Positions 1 through 11,230 of a DNA stretch of 64,000 nt are shown in pieces. The first letter of the stretch is position 1; each line of letters starts with the position of its first letter. The position numbers and the translations under genes were made by a program. The notes beneath the pieces are model-generated. The model was not told where the DNA came from, did not search any database, and saw only the letters and a list, made by a program, of their open reading frames with translations. Source of the DNA: Prostheceraeus crozeri (Eukaryota; Platyhelminthes; Polycladida; Euryleptidae); the NCBI GenBank assembly GCA_907163375.1, contig CAJQUW010014303.1:822989-886988 (forward strand), given 5' to 3'.

Positions 1-579
1 GGAGTCGGTAACAATATACGAGCTTAATAATTTACATATCAACAAAAAATGGCCCCTCAGAAATAATCATTGATGGCGGTTATTACGAGCTCCTGTAATC
101 AGATCTTAACGAAGAATCTTCTCCGAGGGTCATCAATGACCAAACGCAGTTTCTTTCGGAAAATCTTTCCTGTTACAAGTGATTGGTTTCCGCTTGAATT
201 AGTGCGTTGTAGCCATATCAAAATTTGCGGAAATTGCACACAACATATAGTTTCTTTAAGATATTGGGCTTTCTTGGTCAAGTTTTAATAAGAGCGGCGA
301 CCAACCTGCTTTATCATGAAATATGATGCCATGGTTCGCTGTTGTCGTAGGCCTGCAAAAATTCAGCAGAGCTGCGAAAAAAATGGGAAAATGTCTGGCC
401 CGACCACTGGTAGCATCTTAATTTTTGCTCAGATTGATTAAGCATTTCCATCCATATTGTCATACCGAAAGCGAAAATATGATGGATCATTTTTTGCTTC
501 GTATTGTAAATTCCATTTTCAGGAATGACGAAAAAATATCTAGATGCACGTGCTGCATGAGGTGTTTTCAAAAAGAGTA
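1..579. other. No recognisable feature
   Basis: AT-rich sequence. Short open frames occur on both strands but none resembles a known protein or keeps a coding pattern. The last part may be a decayed upstream piece of the LINE fragment that follows. Confidence 0.5.
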
Positions 580-1020
580 CATGTATTTCAATGCTAATGA
601 AATGCCATAATGATGACCATGGTAATATCCTAACCAATAAAGAGGATATTCTTGAACTTTGGGCCAACTTCTACGAATACCTTTTATAAGGAATAAGTCA
701 CTCCAACATATGTTCAAGATCCGCCGTGCGATGACATCAAACCCATCCTAAGGTGCGAATTCACCTCAGCGATTAGTAAAATGAAAAACAAGAAAAGTCT
801 TGGCATTGACAATATCGATTCTGAAGTCCTTAAAGCTGGCGGCTAACCAATAGTCAATGCCCTGTTACAGTTGTTCAATGCTATCCTCTCAACAGGCTAA
901 GTGCCTCAAACCTTCAAAGAGGCTCTCATAGTTGTCATTTACAAAAAGAACAGCAGACTAGACTGCAGCAATTATCGCCCTATAAGTCTTTTAAGTCATG
1001 TACACAAGTTTTTCATGAAA
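580..1020 (+). pseudogene. LINE (non-LTR retrotransposon) reverse-transcriptase fragment
   Basis: Remnant of the linker and first reverse-transcriptase blocks of a non-LTR retrotransposon. Around 620-680 the plus strand reads GNILTNKEDILELW, the block that normally precedes the RT domain. Around 765-1,010 it reads KMKNKKSLGIDNIDSEVLK and, further on, YKKNSRLDCSNYRPISLLS, the classical RT motif 1-2 region of the CR1/RTE/Jockey type. There are at least two in-frame stops in the second block and a frame change between the two blocks. No YxDD box or endonuclease domain is present, so it is a 5' and 3' truncated dead copy. Recognition of the RT family is solid; the exact clade is not determined. 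Confidence 0.75.
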
Positions 1021-1644
1021 ATCACGCCCCGCCCCACGTCTTTAACATAAAATCGCAATTTTTGCAATAGAAATTATCTGAGAAAACGTCATAAAGTTCA
1101 CTCAAGGATGATCACGATAAGCAAATTCGTTTTCCTTAATGTAATAATGGACTTAACGTTCCAGCACAATAAAAGATCCATTGTCATGCATGCTCTAGCA
1201 AAAATATGATAGCAACTCAATAGGAGAGTGCATTTAGAAGTGTCAGTTTAAGTAACTAAGCAGGAAAGACACTCAAAAGAAGCGAAAGCCAAAAGAATCG
1301 TTGCCAGTTTACCTGACCCAATCCCAGCCGTTTTTCACTCGCATTGTTCTAATTTTTTTATAGTCCAGGTTCACTGTATCAGACAGTCTCGATCATAGAG
1401 ACGAATTTTCTATAGCGAATTATTCATTGACAACAAGTATGCTGGTTGTGCCAACAACTATGCCAGTTTTGAAGGCTCAGAATTCTCTCTTTGTCAAATG
1501 AATGCTATGACCATGCTATGACGTGCAAATGTTTCCATTAGATATGAGAATGACGCAGTGATCATAGAGCTTGTAGAAATATTGTATTGCCAACATCTGT
1601 GCCGGTTGAGACAACAACTATGGCAAAAGGTATATTAATAGTAC
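1021..1644. other. Non-coding spacer between LINE fragment and hAT-like element
   Basis: No coding signal. The short motif ACAACTATG preceded by GCCGGTTG/TGCCAACA recurs near 1,440-1,465 and 1,600-1,625, a weak dispersed repeat. The last 7 bases, ATAGTAC at 1,638-1,644, are the left target-site duplication of the next element. Confidence 0.4.
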
Positions 1645-1840
1645 CAGGGATGTCTATGAATAATATGACATAGAACTCGGGATACACGACTCCCAAACAG
1701 TGGAGAATTGACTGTGGGCTGAAGTTTTGCAAATCGCAACACTTACGTGGACAGTTTTATCCATGTTTTGAGCCTAATTGGAACTGTAAAATTTTATGAA
1801 AATGCATGTAGTTAAGTAAAGTCGGCATCAATGTGAAGTA

Positions 1841-3616
1841 CAGGCTGTCCCAGATGTCTACGAATTTCATTTTCATTTTAAAACTAATAATGATACAGAC
1901 ATGAATCAAGTTTTATTTTGAAAAGCAGACATGGGAGATTTGTTTGATACATGCACGGCTGCTTAAATGGTTTCTTTTTCTTTTTTTCATTGCGGCAAAG
2001 TTATCACTGTTTTTCGATAGATTCTGTAATAATAATGATTGTATTGTTATCCAATCGAGTGATGCGAGTGATGTTCTTCATTGATCAACGCCTGAAATAT
2101 CTATGGCAATTTCTATCACACAACATTTGAAAGTTGTTTTCTACATATTAGCTTATTATTCAGCTCGACAAAATTTTCAAATGACTGTACTTCTACTGGA
2201 TTCACTCTGGTTCTTACTGTGCTCTGACGAGATGGATAACTCTGTACGCGCTCGCATTATTCGACTGTATTACTCATCTGGTTGCTCTCCAACTGCTACC
2301 TTGCGAAGGAAACTGGTGAACGGCATCCTCCCTGTACTGAAGGCGGAATTCGAAATCTCGTCAAGAAATTTGAAACTTCTTCGACAATTCAAGACCTCCC
2401 CAAATCAGGGCGACATTCATTAAGTGGTGATCATGCTTTGACTGTTTCTGGAGCAGTGGAAGAACTTAAATCAAAGAACAATTTTGGAATCTGCTCTGTG
2501 CGCGAGGTTGCTGAAGCATCTGAGATTTCCAAAAGCTCTGTGCACAGAATAATGAGAAACGATTTGCATTTGAAACCCTACCGTCCTCAATTTGTTCAAG
2601 AACTGTTTCCAGCTGATTTTCAGAAGCGCTTGGAATTTGTCGACTTAATGATCGAAAAGTTCGGAAATGACTTTAGTGACATTCTGTTTACAGATGAAGC
2701 TCATTTTCATATTTCCGGACAAACGTCTTCGGTGACTGGTGCTGTTTGGGATGATAGCCAATCCTCAAATTCGCATGCCCAAACCTTTACACAGTTCAAG
2801 GTTGACGGTTTGGGTAGGTCTCAACAGACGATATGTTATACCGCCTTATTTCTTCGATGGAAGTGTCACTTCTGCTTCATATCTTGAAATGTTGGAGTCT
2901 CACTGCATTCCCTTCTTGAAATCAGAAAGAATTATGTCTCGGACAGTATTCCAACAAGATGGTGCGCCACCGCATATTGGAAAAAAGGTGCGCCACCGCA
3001 TATTGGAAAAAAGGTGAAATTGTTTTTGCAAAAGAATTTCAAAGATCGAGTCATAAGTCGTCACTTTGATTTCCACTAGCCAGCACGCTCTCCTGACATC
3101 ACCCCCCTGGATTATTGGCTTTTGGGGTCATGTCAAGAATCAGGTATACAAGAAAAAGATTACAAGTTTGGTTGAATTAAAAGGAAGGATTACTGATGTG
3201 TGTTGGACAATTGATCAAGAGATGTTGGCAAGAGTTATCGATTATTTGCCCGACAGACTTTACCAACTGAAATTGAACAAAGGTCATCAACTTACTTGAA
3301 ACTGCTCATAAGTGTTGAAATATAGTTTTATTCATGTTGGTATTATGTTTGTTTTTTCATAGCCTACAGGATATAATCTGAAAGGAAAAAACAATTATAT
3401 GAAAAAATTATTATTAGAAAAACAATTATTATTAAAAAACAATTATAACTTTGGGAGAAATAAAAATTAAAAAAATAAACCATTTAAGCAGCCGGGCGTA
3501 TATCAAGCAAATCTCCCATGTCTGCTTTTCAAAATAAAACTTGATTCATGTCTGTATCATTATTAGTTCTCTTGTAAAATAAAAGTGAAATTCGTAGAGA
3601 CATGTGGGACAGCCTG
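1841..3616 (+). mobile_element. Tc1/mariner-superfamily element, DD41D (rosa-like) type
   Basis: The element is flanked by TA on both sides (1,839-1,840; 3,617-3,618) and bounded by inverted repeats of about 130 bp that begin CAGGCTGTCCCA on the left and end TGGGACAGCCTG on the right. The arms share long blocks such as CAGACATGGGAGATTTG. It is 1,776 bp long and carries one transposase reading frame on the plus strand. Long, well matched arms and a clean TA duplication show the insertion boundaries are intact even though the gene is not. The stretch 3,300-3,480 is AT-rich 3' untranslated DNA. It lies inside the older hAT-like element. Confidence 0.88.
2232..3296 (+). pseudogene. DD41D transposase, frameshifted
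   Basis: Transposase that would cut and rejoin DNA at TA sites. The N-terminus (MDNSVRARIIRLYYSSG) and a following helix-turn-helix (REVAEASEISKSSVHRI) are the DNA-binding part. The catalytic part shows TDEAHFH (first Asp), FQQDGAPPH (second Asp) and SPDITPLDYW (third Asp). Counting without a local duplication, 41 residues separate the second and third Asp, matching the DD41D group (rosa-type elements). Damage: frame changes near 2,310 and 2,750, a 26-bp tandem duplication (2,961-2,986 repeated at 2,987-3,012) just after the second Asp, and a TAG replacing the usual Trp before PARSPD near 3,078. The element cannot make an active enzyme itself. Confidence 0.85.
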
Positions 3617-5465
3617 TATGATATACACTTACGCATTACACAGAAAATTAGTATTAATTGAGCTGATTTTATGGCGATTATTATGTCGATTTGCTGTCAC
3701 TGTTTAATGTTTTTGGACAAGCTTAATTAACATCAAATTTCTAAAGAAAGTCTGCAAAATGCGACTAATATTTTGGCGGGTATTTTTTATTCGCTCCCTG
3801 ATTATAGATGGTGCAGATCAGAAGCTCCTGTCCATATCGCAGATATTTTGTTTTTTCTGCTTAATGCTCACACCATCAAATAGTTATATCACTGTGTAGG
3901 TCATCATTTGATAATGATTTGCATCGTATGGTATGATGAGTTGAGACAATTTGAATTTCTTCAGAGATTTCAGAATAAATCTCCATGGAATTATTCCAAA
4001 TGGTGGAATTATTCCAAGCATCGTACTATTTGTAACCATCACTATCTTTTCGAAGGAGTACTTTCTTTGAGGAGTTAGACTCCACTGAATATATTACACG
4101 ATGCATTCAACATTCAGAGAATTGTTAGATATGTTGTTCCCAAGGAACAGGAATTTTATTACTCCTACTGCAACTTTAAAGGACATTGTGCAGTAGTGGT
4201 ATATCCAAGGTGCCGCAATCGCTGCACGAGAAAAAGTATTATTTCTATGAGTTCAGATGCGTGTTAATGTATGCAAATGATTGCCATCACATTTGCTCTT
4301 TGATATGAATTGTTATACTATCATTTTCGTCATTGCCAACCAATAGAAGTACAAAAGAATGTCCGAATTTATGAAATTCCTCGTTCTGTATAAATCTCTC
4401 CAACGCCGCACCTGAAATATTCTAATTCTGGTTTCTGATTGATTGAGACGATCGCTTTAATTGTGCTTCCTTATTAATACCTTTATGCACTCATTGATGA
4501 TTGTAGTCAGTGCATTATCAAATTTTGCCGTAGGGAAAAAGGAAGATTTCTACACATGCTTTCCCTAGGTGATATCTCTCATATTGCGATGAGCTGTATG
4601 TAGACCGTTATACACGGAGCGTTCATGTAGGCAGTCTGCATTTCGAAATCAAAGCGAATAATGAAGTCGCGATAACACAAAACCAAAATTTTGCAATATA
4701 TGCATGTATATCTGATCTCCGCAGCGCCTCAAAAATATCTGGATATGTCACTGGTGCAAAAATCACATCATAAATCAATCCAGTCTGCTGGCAAGCATTG
4801 ATATATTCTGTGAAAATTAAAGAAATGTTGTTAATTAATTGACAGCTACGTTGAGGTAATTGACAACAATATTAACAAACTCTGTAGGCAAGTTCTTCAC
4901 TAAGAGATTGAAATGAATCTTCAGTCATAAAACCAATCAATTCAACTTGTCGACGTCTTATCGAAGATGTAGAAGCTCCATGTTTTTTTCTGTAGATTAT
5001 TCTGGAATTGCGTTAGACAGGGCAATAATTCGGATTGCTACTTAAAAGCTTGTTAGTCCACGCTAAACCATGTTTCAGAAGGTTATTGAAATGAGTTCAA
5101 AAGATCCGAGATTTGAGTGGCACAATTTTCGAACGTCAAAATTTGGTAACAATGCAAGACACTTTCTGATTTTCCACACAGATAATCCATCCATATTTTC
5201 TCAACGGTTGACAACACTCTACGTTTGGGAAGCATTTATGAGATCAGATTAAAATAACATTGCAGCAATGCATATGATTTCAAATCAAACGTAGAAATGT
5301 CCAATGTCATAAAAAGCTTCAGCCCACAGTCAATTCTCCACTCTTTGGGAGTCATAGAAGTGGACTTTCTATGGTATTATTAATTTCTATGTTGGGAGTC
5401 GTGTATCCCGAGTTCTATGTCATGCTATTCATAGACATCCCTGATAGTACTCATCTTACGAGGAT

Positions 5466-5507
5466 ATAAATGAAGAAATCCGAGAACCCTCGGATTTCTT
5501 CATTTAT
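5466..5507. repeat. Perfect 19-bp stem hairpin with AACC loop
   Basis: ATAAATGAAGAAATCCGAG (5,466-5,484) is followed by loop AACC and by its exact reverse complement (5,489-5,507). It lies 16 bp outside the right duplication of the hAT-like element. No gene ends here, so a terminator role is unlikely; it may be a tiny palindromic MITE or a fold-back repair product. Confidence 0.8.
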
Positions 5508-6231
5508 GTCCGCTGGAATGTGGGTACCATTGATGTTCTCACACAGCAATCTATACCACAGAGTTCTACATTTTATGGACAAAGTCATGGTAGACTTTCA
5601 ATATGATAGATCATGGCTTCCATGTCTCAATCAATCATAGAATTAGATCTTGCATTCGTGAGCTCTATGGACATTATCGAGATGATGGCAGTCTATGTTT
5701 ATTATGGAAATTAATTCACATGTAGATCCATTACTATGGAGTCTGTTGACATTTAAAAATTCAAAGCATTCATTTATTTTAGCAATGGCAACAGGAATTA
5801 TTGACTTTTCTCTTATTCAGGGTGGAAATATAAACGGATTGGAATCTAACGAAATATAATTTCTGATGGACCAAGCAGCTAAACCAATTTAACGGTTTCA
5901 ACTAAGAACAAGAACAAGATTTTCGTGATCTGATGATTATCTGAGGACAAGAAAATGATAATGATGACAATCATGGCAATGAAAGGGAACATATTTTACC
6001 TAATTAAGCAGAAAAAATAATTCAAGAAGCTCTACAGGACGCTGACAGCAAAACAACAACAACACAAACAAAGCAATATGTGCAAAAATTCAGAACTTTC
6101 TTAAATACAAAGAATTTACCAACATCATTTGAAGAATTCCCCGATAAATATTTAGTCAAGCATCTGTAATTTTGGCTTGTAAGCGCCAGAAGAAATGACG
6201 GAAAACGATATGCACCTTCAACATACACCTC
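5508..6231. other. Non-coding region
   Basis: AT-rich with no coding signal. Motifs of the type CTATGGACA and ATCATGG recur loosely between 5,570 and 5,730. It ends at the left terminus of the large tnp2-type transposon. Confidence 0.4.
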
Positions 6232-6490
6232 CATCCCACCCAGAACACGAACGTTTTGAGAACGGAAGGATATTGTTCGGTCTTGAACGTTCAAGAGCCT
6301 AGGACAAACCGAATCCGAACGTTCATTTGTCGACAAGTTAGGGCGGAAGCGCTACGTTTCTTAAACCTTCCGCGACTACCGTAGTTTCAACGTCAGGGGG
6401 CTAACTTCTACGCAACGTTTGTACTTAGTGTACATATAAACGATCGTTTGTCGACGATGATACGTTGATTTAACCATCAGAAATTAACGT
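6232..6490. repeat. Left terminal and subterminal AACGTT zone of the large transposon
   Basis: Starts with the inverted terminus CATCCCACCCAGAAC, then ACGAACGTT, TTGAACGTTC, CCGAACGTTC, GCAACGTTT and TTAACGTTGC spaced over about 260 bp. Repeated short subterminal motifs are the usual transposase-binding arrays of EnSpm/CMC and hAT elements. The same motif crowds the opposite end (37,540-38,006). Confidence 0.6.
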
Positions 6491-6838
6491 TGCGAAAGCA
6501 TTTACATAATTTTCAATAAGGCTAAATTGGGAAGTTCTTCATTCTTTCCTTAAACATCGAGCTATGATAATGAAACGCAATACACATCACCTAATGTGCT
6601 CATCTGGAAGCTGCACGCTAATGACTGAATCTAAGAGTCACATTCACTTATGTGTTTGCATGAACATAGCAGCTAATTATCTACTCGTCTATAAGGGTAA
6701 AAACGATTATGCATTTTTATGGATTTAATGACTAGAATATAACACAAATTCGTACATGCATACATACTCTTGGATTACAAATAATAAACACATTATCAAG
6801 AAGAAAAATATCAAATAAAACTGAGTACCAGAAATTCA
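6491..6838. other. Non-coding 3' part of the large transposon
   Basis: AT-rich sequence with no coding signal between the subterminal AACGTT zone and the 277-bp tandem array. Confidence 0.4.
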
Positions 6839-7953
6839 CTTGATGTAATGCCACTTCAACACAGAAATGCACTTTCCAATAAAATTAATTGGCAAGGATT
6901 ATTCACACGGGCAAATATAAAATCGCACATAATTACATAGATGAGTTGCATGAAAAATGGCAAGGAATATCATCTGTCAACACTATTGCAGTATATAACA
7001 CAAGATACTACAAAATCGGCATGCGTGATTGCACGTCTAAGTCACTCTTTCTGCAATGTCACACAAGTGCACTATGAGTTTTTTTCATCACTATTCACTA
7101 AATCTGTATCATCACTTGATGCAAATGCCACTTCAACACAGAAATGCACTTTCCAATAAAATTAATTGGCAAGGATTATTCACACGGGCAAATATAAAAT
7201 CGCACATAATTACATAGATGAGTTGCATAAAAAATGGCAAGGAATATCATCTGTCAACACTATTGCAGTATATAACACAAGATACTACAAAATCGGCATG
7301 CGTGATTGCACGTCTAAGTCACTCTTTCTGCAATGTCACACAAGTGCACTATGAGTTTTTTTCATCACTATTCACTAAATCTGTATCATCACTTGATGCA
7401 AATGCCACTTCAACACAGAAATGCACTTTCCAATAAAATTAATTGGCAAGGATTATTCACACGGGCAAATATAAAATCGCACATAATTACATAGATGAGT
7501 TGCATGAAAAATGGCAAGGAATATCATCTGTCAACACTATTGCAGTATATAACACAAGATACTACAAAATCGGCATGCGTGATTGCACGTCTAAGCCACT
7601 CTTTCTGCAATGTCACACAAGTGCACTATGAGTTTTTTTTCATCACTATTCACTAAATCTGTATCATCACTTGATGCAAATGCCACTTCAACACAGAAAT
7701 GCACTTTCCAATAAAATTAATTGGCAAGGATTATTCACACGGGCAAATATAAAATCGCACATAATTACATAGATGAGTTGCATGAAAAATGGCAAGGAAT
7801 ATCATCTGTCAACACTATTGCAGTATATAACACAAGATACTACAAAATCGGCATGCGTGATTGCACGTCTAAGTCACTCTTTCTGCAATGTCACACAAGT
7901 GCACTATGAGTTTGTTTCATCACTATTTACTAAGTCTGTATCATCACTTAATG
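6839..7953. repeat. Tandem array, 277-bp unit, about 4 copies
   Basis: Four head-to-tail copies with period 277, 277 and 278 bp (equivalent points at 6,889, 7,166, 7,443 and 7,721). The copies differ at only a handful of bases, so amplification is recent or homogenised. Each unit contains GGCAAGGATTATTCACACGG and CAAAATCGGCATGCGTGATT. Read on the minus strand, the start of each unit encodes the last dozen or so codons and stop of the exon at 8,431-7,904, followed by 3' untranslated DNA, so the array arose by duplication of that gene's 3' end. The short open frames on the plus strand are repeat by-products. Confidence 0.92.
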
Positions 7954-8431
7954 TATCACTGTGGTTATCAGTCAGAGCAGTGTTTTCGCCTGAGCTTACC
8001 TCGCCAGCGTCGTCAACTTCATTATTTGGGGTCTTATGTTTTCTAAAATGCCTTGCTACTTCCTCTGGATGATGCTCACGGTACTCTCTCGATTCATTTC
8101 GATTGTAAAAACCTTTCAGAACATCAGAAATAGCTCCGACCGCCGCTTTTTGGCAACAACCACAAGATATCTTTGTAGCAATTAAGACGGACTTGTACAA
8201 GTCTGGCAGATCGTCGGCGAAACTTGTCTTCCGGCTTCCAGATATACCCTGCCCGCTGAAGAATTGCCATAAAGCTCCAGGAGCCAGCGACAATAGAGAA
8301 CTCCGTGCCGATTGTAGAATGGTACTGCTACACTGAGGGGGACAGCAGCCTATCAGGGCGTTGACCAAAGCATTTCTCATTCGGATGGTGTCGTGTTCGC
8401 TCCCAGAGAATATTTTGTTCTTCTCATAAAG
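7904..8431 (-). CDS. Last coding exon of the BEN/DUF4806-like gene
   Basis: The exon is bounded upstream by a good acceptor (TTTTTATTGTAG, AG at 8,433-8,432) and opens in phase 0, matching the phase at the donor of the previous exon (ending 11,710). It encodes LYEKNKIFSG, then a helical region (MRNALVNALIG), LWQFFSGQGISGSRK and FADDLPDLYKSVLIA. This is the general look of the C-terminal BEN or DUF4806 module found in invertebrate proteins whose N-terminus has the 'C-WP' domain. The tail is acidic (DDTDLVNSDE) and ends inside the 277-bp repeat. Function unknown; such proteins accompany tnp2-type transposases and may bind DNA. The intron before it (8,432-11,709) is filled with MITEs. Confidence 0.6.
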   Translation of the reverse strand, partial: LYEKNKIFSGSEHDTIRMRNALVNALIGCCPPQCSSTILQSARSSLLSLAPGALWQFFSGQGISGSRKTSFADDLPDLYKSVLIATKISCGCCQKAAVGAISDVLKGFYNRNESREYREHHPEEVARHFRKHKTPNNEVDDAGEVSSGENTALTDNHSDTLSDDTDLVNSDETNS

Positions 8432-11230
8432 CTACAATAAAAATGCGGTATCATTTGGCATTTAATGCATTGACAATAGGTATAGAATGATACAAATCTT
8501 ATCGAAGAACATAATTAGCGGTCTATGGTGTCCTATGATTCAGGGTGATTTGGCCTCCGAAAACAGAAATCGACCCTGAGCGATTTAGAGCGAAAATCAG
8601 GAGTGAAAAAAACCCTTGATTTTTAAGAAGAAATTAAAAAAAGATCGATTTTTTAAATTTAAATCAGATTTTTTTCAATTTAATTTCGATTCTTCTTTTT
8701 TTTAATTTTGAACTTAGTTTGTTCCATGAAGGTGATAATAACATGAATAAAGTACTCAATGGAACTTTCGTAAGCAGTTATGTACATCCATTTAATCCAG
8801 CATGAACCTAACTGCAGTTTTCAATCAATTACTGAATCATTCTGATAAACTATCACTAACTAATTTGATGGCATAAGTATTCAGCTTAGAATTGATCTGG
8901 GAATAATTCCACACTTGTGCGCACGTATGTGTCATTGTATAGGCTATGTACACGTGCATTACCGTGTATATGCTAAAGTAAATGATCACAAATTTTGCCT
9001 CAGGTTTTTTTTGTGAAACGATTTGAATCAATCATAGCATACTACGGAGTGCTAGGTAGGTATCGATAAACTTAATATATACTATATTTTAAAAATAGTA
9101 ATGCCTTATTCAACTGAAAATTATCAAAAAAAATCAGGCCGACCCTGGCGGAATGTCAAATAAAACAATAATTAGAGATAAATTAAAATAGTTACACGAA
9201 GTTTATGTAGGCTTATCGCAAACATGTACGTTGTGCAGCGCATTTTCTTACTTTTACATGCAGATGTGTCCCTTTGCATCATTCAGTATTGTACTCCAAA
9301 AATCAATTGGTGACAGGTTCGGCCTATCATCTTTTTTGATGTTTCAATATATCCAAAACTAAGGCACATGATTTTTTAAGTTAAGATCACTATTCGTTCA
9401 AATTTCCAGGAATGAGAATGGTGGTTGGGGGGCCGGACGGAAATGAGTTTTTGAGGAACCCTACATAGAAAAAATAAACAACTACATTAGCCCTGATAGA
9501 GGGGCCCTGGCTGAATTCCGCGTTTTAGCGGAAAATTCTCATCCCTGACTTTCAAAGCAGTTTCTATACCTCAAGCCAAAACAAATCAAACTAAGCATAC
9601 GAAGCAGTACTAACAGGCAAGTGGAGTATAATCTGCCATTTATGTCTACATGAATAAAAATGCACCAACAGCAGATACCGACAATATTTCTCATCAGCAA
9701 TTTCATTCCTGCGATCAAGGTGCCTCGTTCATACATTCAGTTTTCCAGTCAGTCATGCCTAGACGCCTTGATAGCCCTTGAAATCCCCAGTCTAGCACTG
9801 ATAAAGACCTGGGAATTCCTGAAATATGTCTCAATTAATGTGATTCATCATGGGCGTTCCCAGCTCTAAAAATAACTCGATTAGTTAACCCACAGTACTG
9901 AAAAAGTAGTTCAGACAGATTTCCTATCAAAATAACTGATAACTGAAAATAATGAGAAAAAATGCAAAATAAAAATAACAAAACATTTTCTTTTAGGAGT
10001 CCTTGAAATTTGTCAATGTCAACCATATCGGGGTATTATGGACATGCCCATTACACCCCAGTCAAAAGGGTGTCAAGTCATTTCGATCCCATGAAATCGA
10101 GTTATCTATGGAAGCGCTTCGCGTTTATTTCTTCTCCTGCCTTTCCTATCTGTTTCTGTGGAAGTTAATAGGCATATTCTTAGTAGCCTAAATCAGTTGC
10201 CATCTTTCGATTGAACGGAAAATTGAGTTCTAATTCACAGTAATAAAAATAACCCAGAGCCTCTTACATGAAAATCCTGAAATTCGATCAGAACAAGGAT
10301 TGGTCGTCAATGCTTAGTTGACCGAGTGAATTCACTTCAGATAGGCAGAAAATGTCTCTACGGGACCTACGTCAACTAATGAATGCAATTTTGAACCGAA
10401 ATATCCATCAGGAAAAATAACCCACAACACGTGCAATTTGAAATCTTCGACAGATGTTAAAATTGAGGAAACAGCAAAATGGAGCTAATTACAGCTTCTC
10501 AATAGGCAGGAAATTGAAGAGAGTACATCAGTTTACCTAAAGATGATGCTAACACATTGTGGAGAAGCGCATCTTCAATAACCCATTTCATGGGAGTTGA
10601 AGTGACTATGAATCGTCAAAAGTACCCGTAACACCCCGTTGCCACATGGACAATCGCTTCAGCTTTCGAAAGTATCAGGAAATAAAAAAACTTTTCTAAT
10701 GAACAGCCACATAGCTATCATCATCTGCAATAATAGATTCCAAAGTAGCACTGTGTATAGTATTTATTACGAAAGCATCAAAATTCTGAAAATTTTAAAA
10801 CATGTTCACCATCCGCATATTCCCAAATGATACATAGAAGTGTTGTATGACCGTAGGTTGTCTTGAGAGCTAGGAAGAGCAATAACTATTGAGCGAACAA
10901 GCAATACTAGCTGGATTGATTCGTCTGGAGTCCACATGCCCATAATAGCCTGTCTTCCCTTGCATAACATGTACTATAATATACTAAAGCAGAAACGACT
11001 TCGCCGATTAGCAATTATGTCGGATGTAGCCAGCAATTTTTTTGTGAATGAGTACATTTTCGTATTTGTAAGTAAATGTATATTGGACATGCATGTTCTT
11101 CATACCAAATTCGCAGTTACACTCAATCATACAATATATAAAACATACACAACTTACAGTTAGTAGAAAACAGATTGTTATCGAATAATTTTTCAGAAAT
11201 CTTCATTGTGACGCAAACAATGCAACTGGC
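8432..11230. other. Intron of the BEN/DUF4806-like gene, with MITE debris
   Basis: No coding signal. The sequence is AT-rich with poly-T/poly-A blocks near 8,630-8,710 (GATCGATTTTTTAAATTT), a small hAT-type MITE at 9,407-9,547, and weak inverted similarity between 10,024-10,130 and 10,555-10,655. Donor GTAAGT at 11,709 and the acceptor at 8,433-8,432 bound the intron. Confidence 0.5.
9407..9547. mobile_element. Short hAT-type MITE
   Basis: Left CAGGAATGAGAAT and right ATTCTCATCCCTG form imperfect inverted termini (12 of 13 match). The interior has a small hairpin, TTCCGC-GTTTTA-GCGGAA. The flanking 8-mers do not match, so the duplication has decayed or the boundary is off. The CAGG(G/A) termini suggest a hAT derivative. 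Confidence 0.5.

Larger units (their letters stand above)
1645..5443. mobile_element. Non-autonomous hAT-like element hosting a nested Tc1/mariner
   Basis: Both ends start with CAGGGATGTCTATGAATA in inverted orientation (left at 1,645, right ending at 5,443). The inverted match continues for about 50 bp through GACATAGAACTCGGGATACA, breaks for an extra roughly 45 bp on the right arm, and resumes for about 38 bp (AGTGGAGAATTGACTGTGGG). The element is flanked by ATAGTAC on both sides (1,638-1,644 and 5,444-5,450). CAGGG termini with a 7-8 bp duplication are typical of hAT elements. No transposase of its own is visible. Removing the nested DD41D element (1,776 bp plus its TA) leaves about 2.0 kb of AT-rich non-coding DNA (1,723-1,840 and 3,617-5,300). 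The family assignment is inference from termini only. Confidence 0.68.

Noticed and set aside
70-667. Short open frames on both strands near the left edge
   Set aside because: No family resemblance and overlapping antisense frames; consistent with chance in AT-rich DNA.
6022-6336. 104-residue minus-strand frame at the left end of the large transposon
   Set aside because: Overlaps the terminal and subterminal repeat zone and has no recognisable pattern.
6889-7909. Repeated plus-strand frames of 62 and 72 residues
   Set aside because: They are copies of one another created by the 277-bp tandem array and run antisense to a gene 3' end; not genes.
8541-9147. Possible MITE with CAGGGTGATTTGGCC at the left and GGCCGACCCTG at the right
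   Set aside because: The termini match only in part and the flanking 8-mers differ, so the boundaries are not supported.
10024-10655. Weak inverted similarity between 10,024-10,130 and 10,555-10,655 (both contain CCCATGAAAT and GCGCTTC)
   Set aside because: Patchy, gapped match without a duplication; may be an old foldback but not strong enough to annotate.
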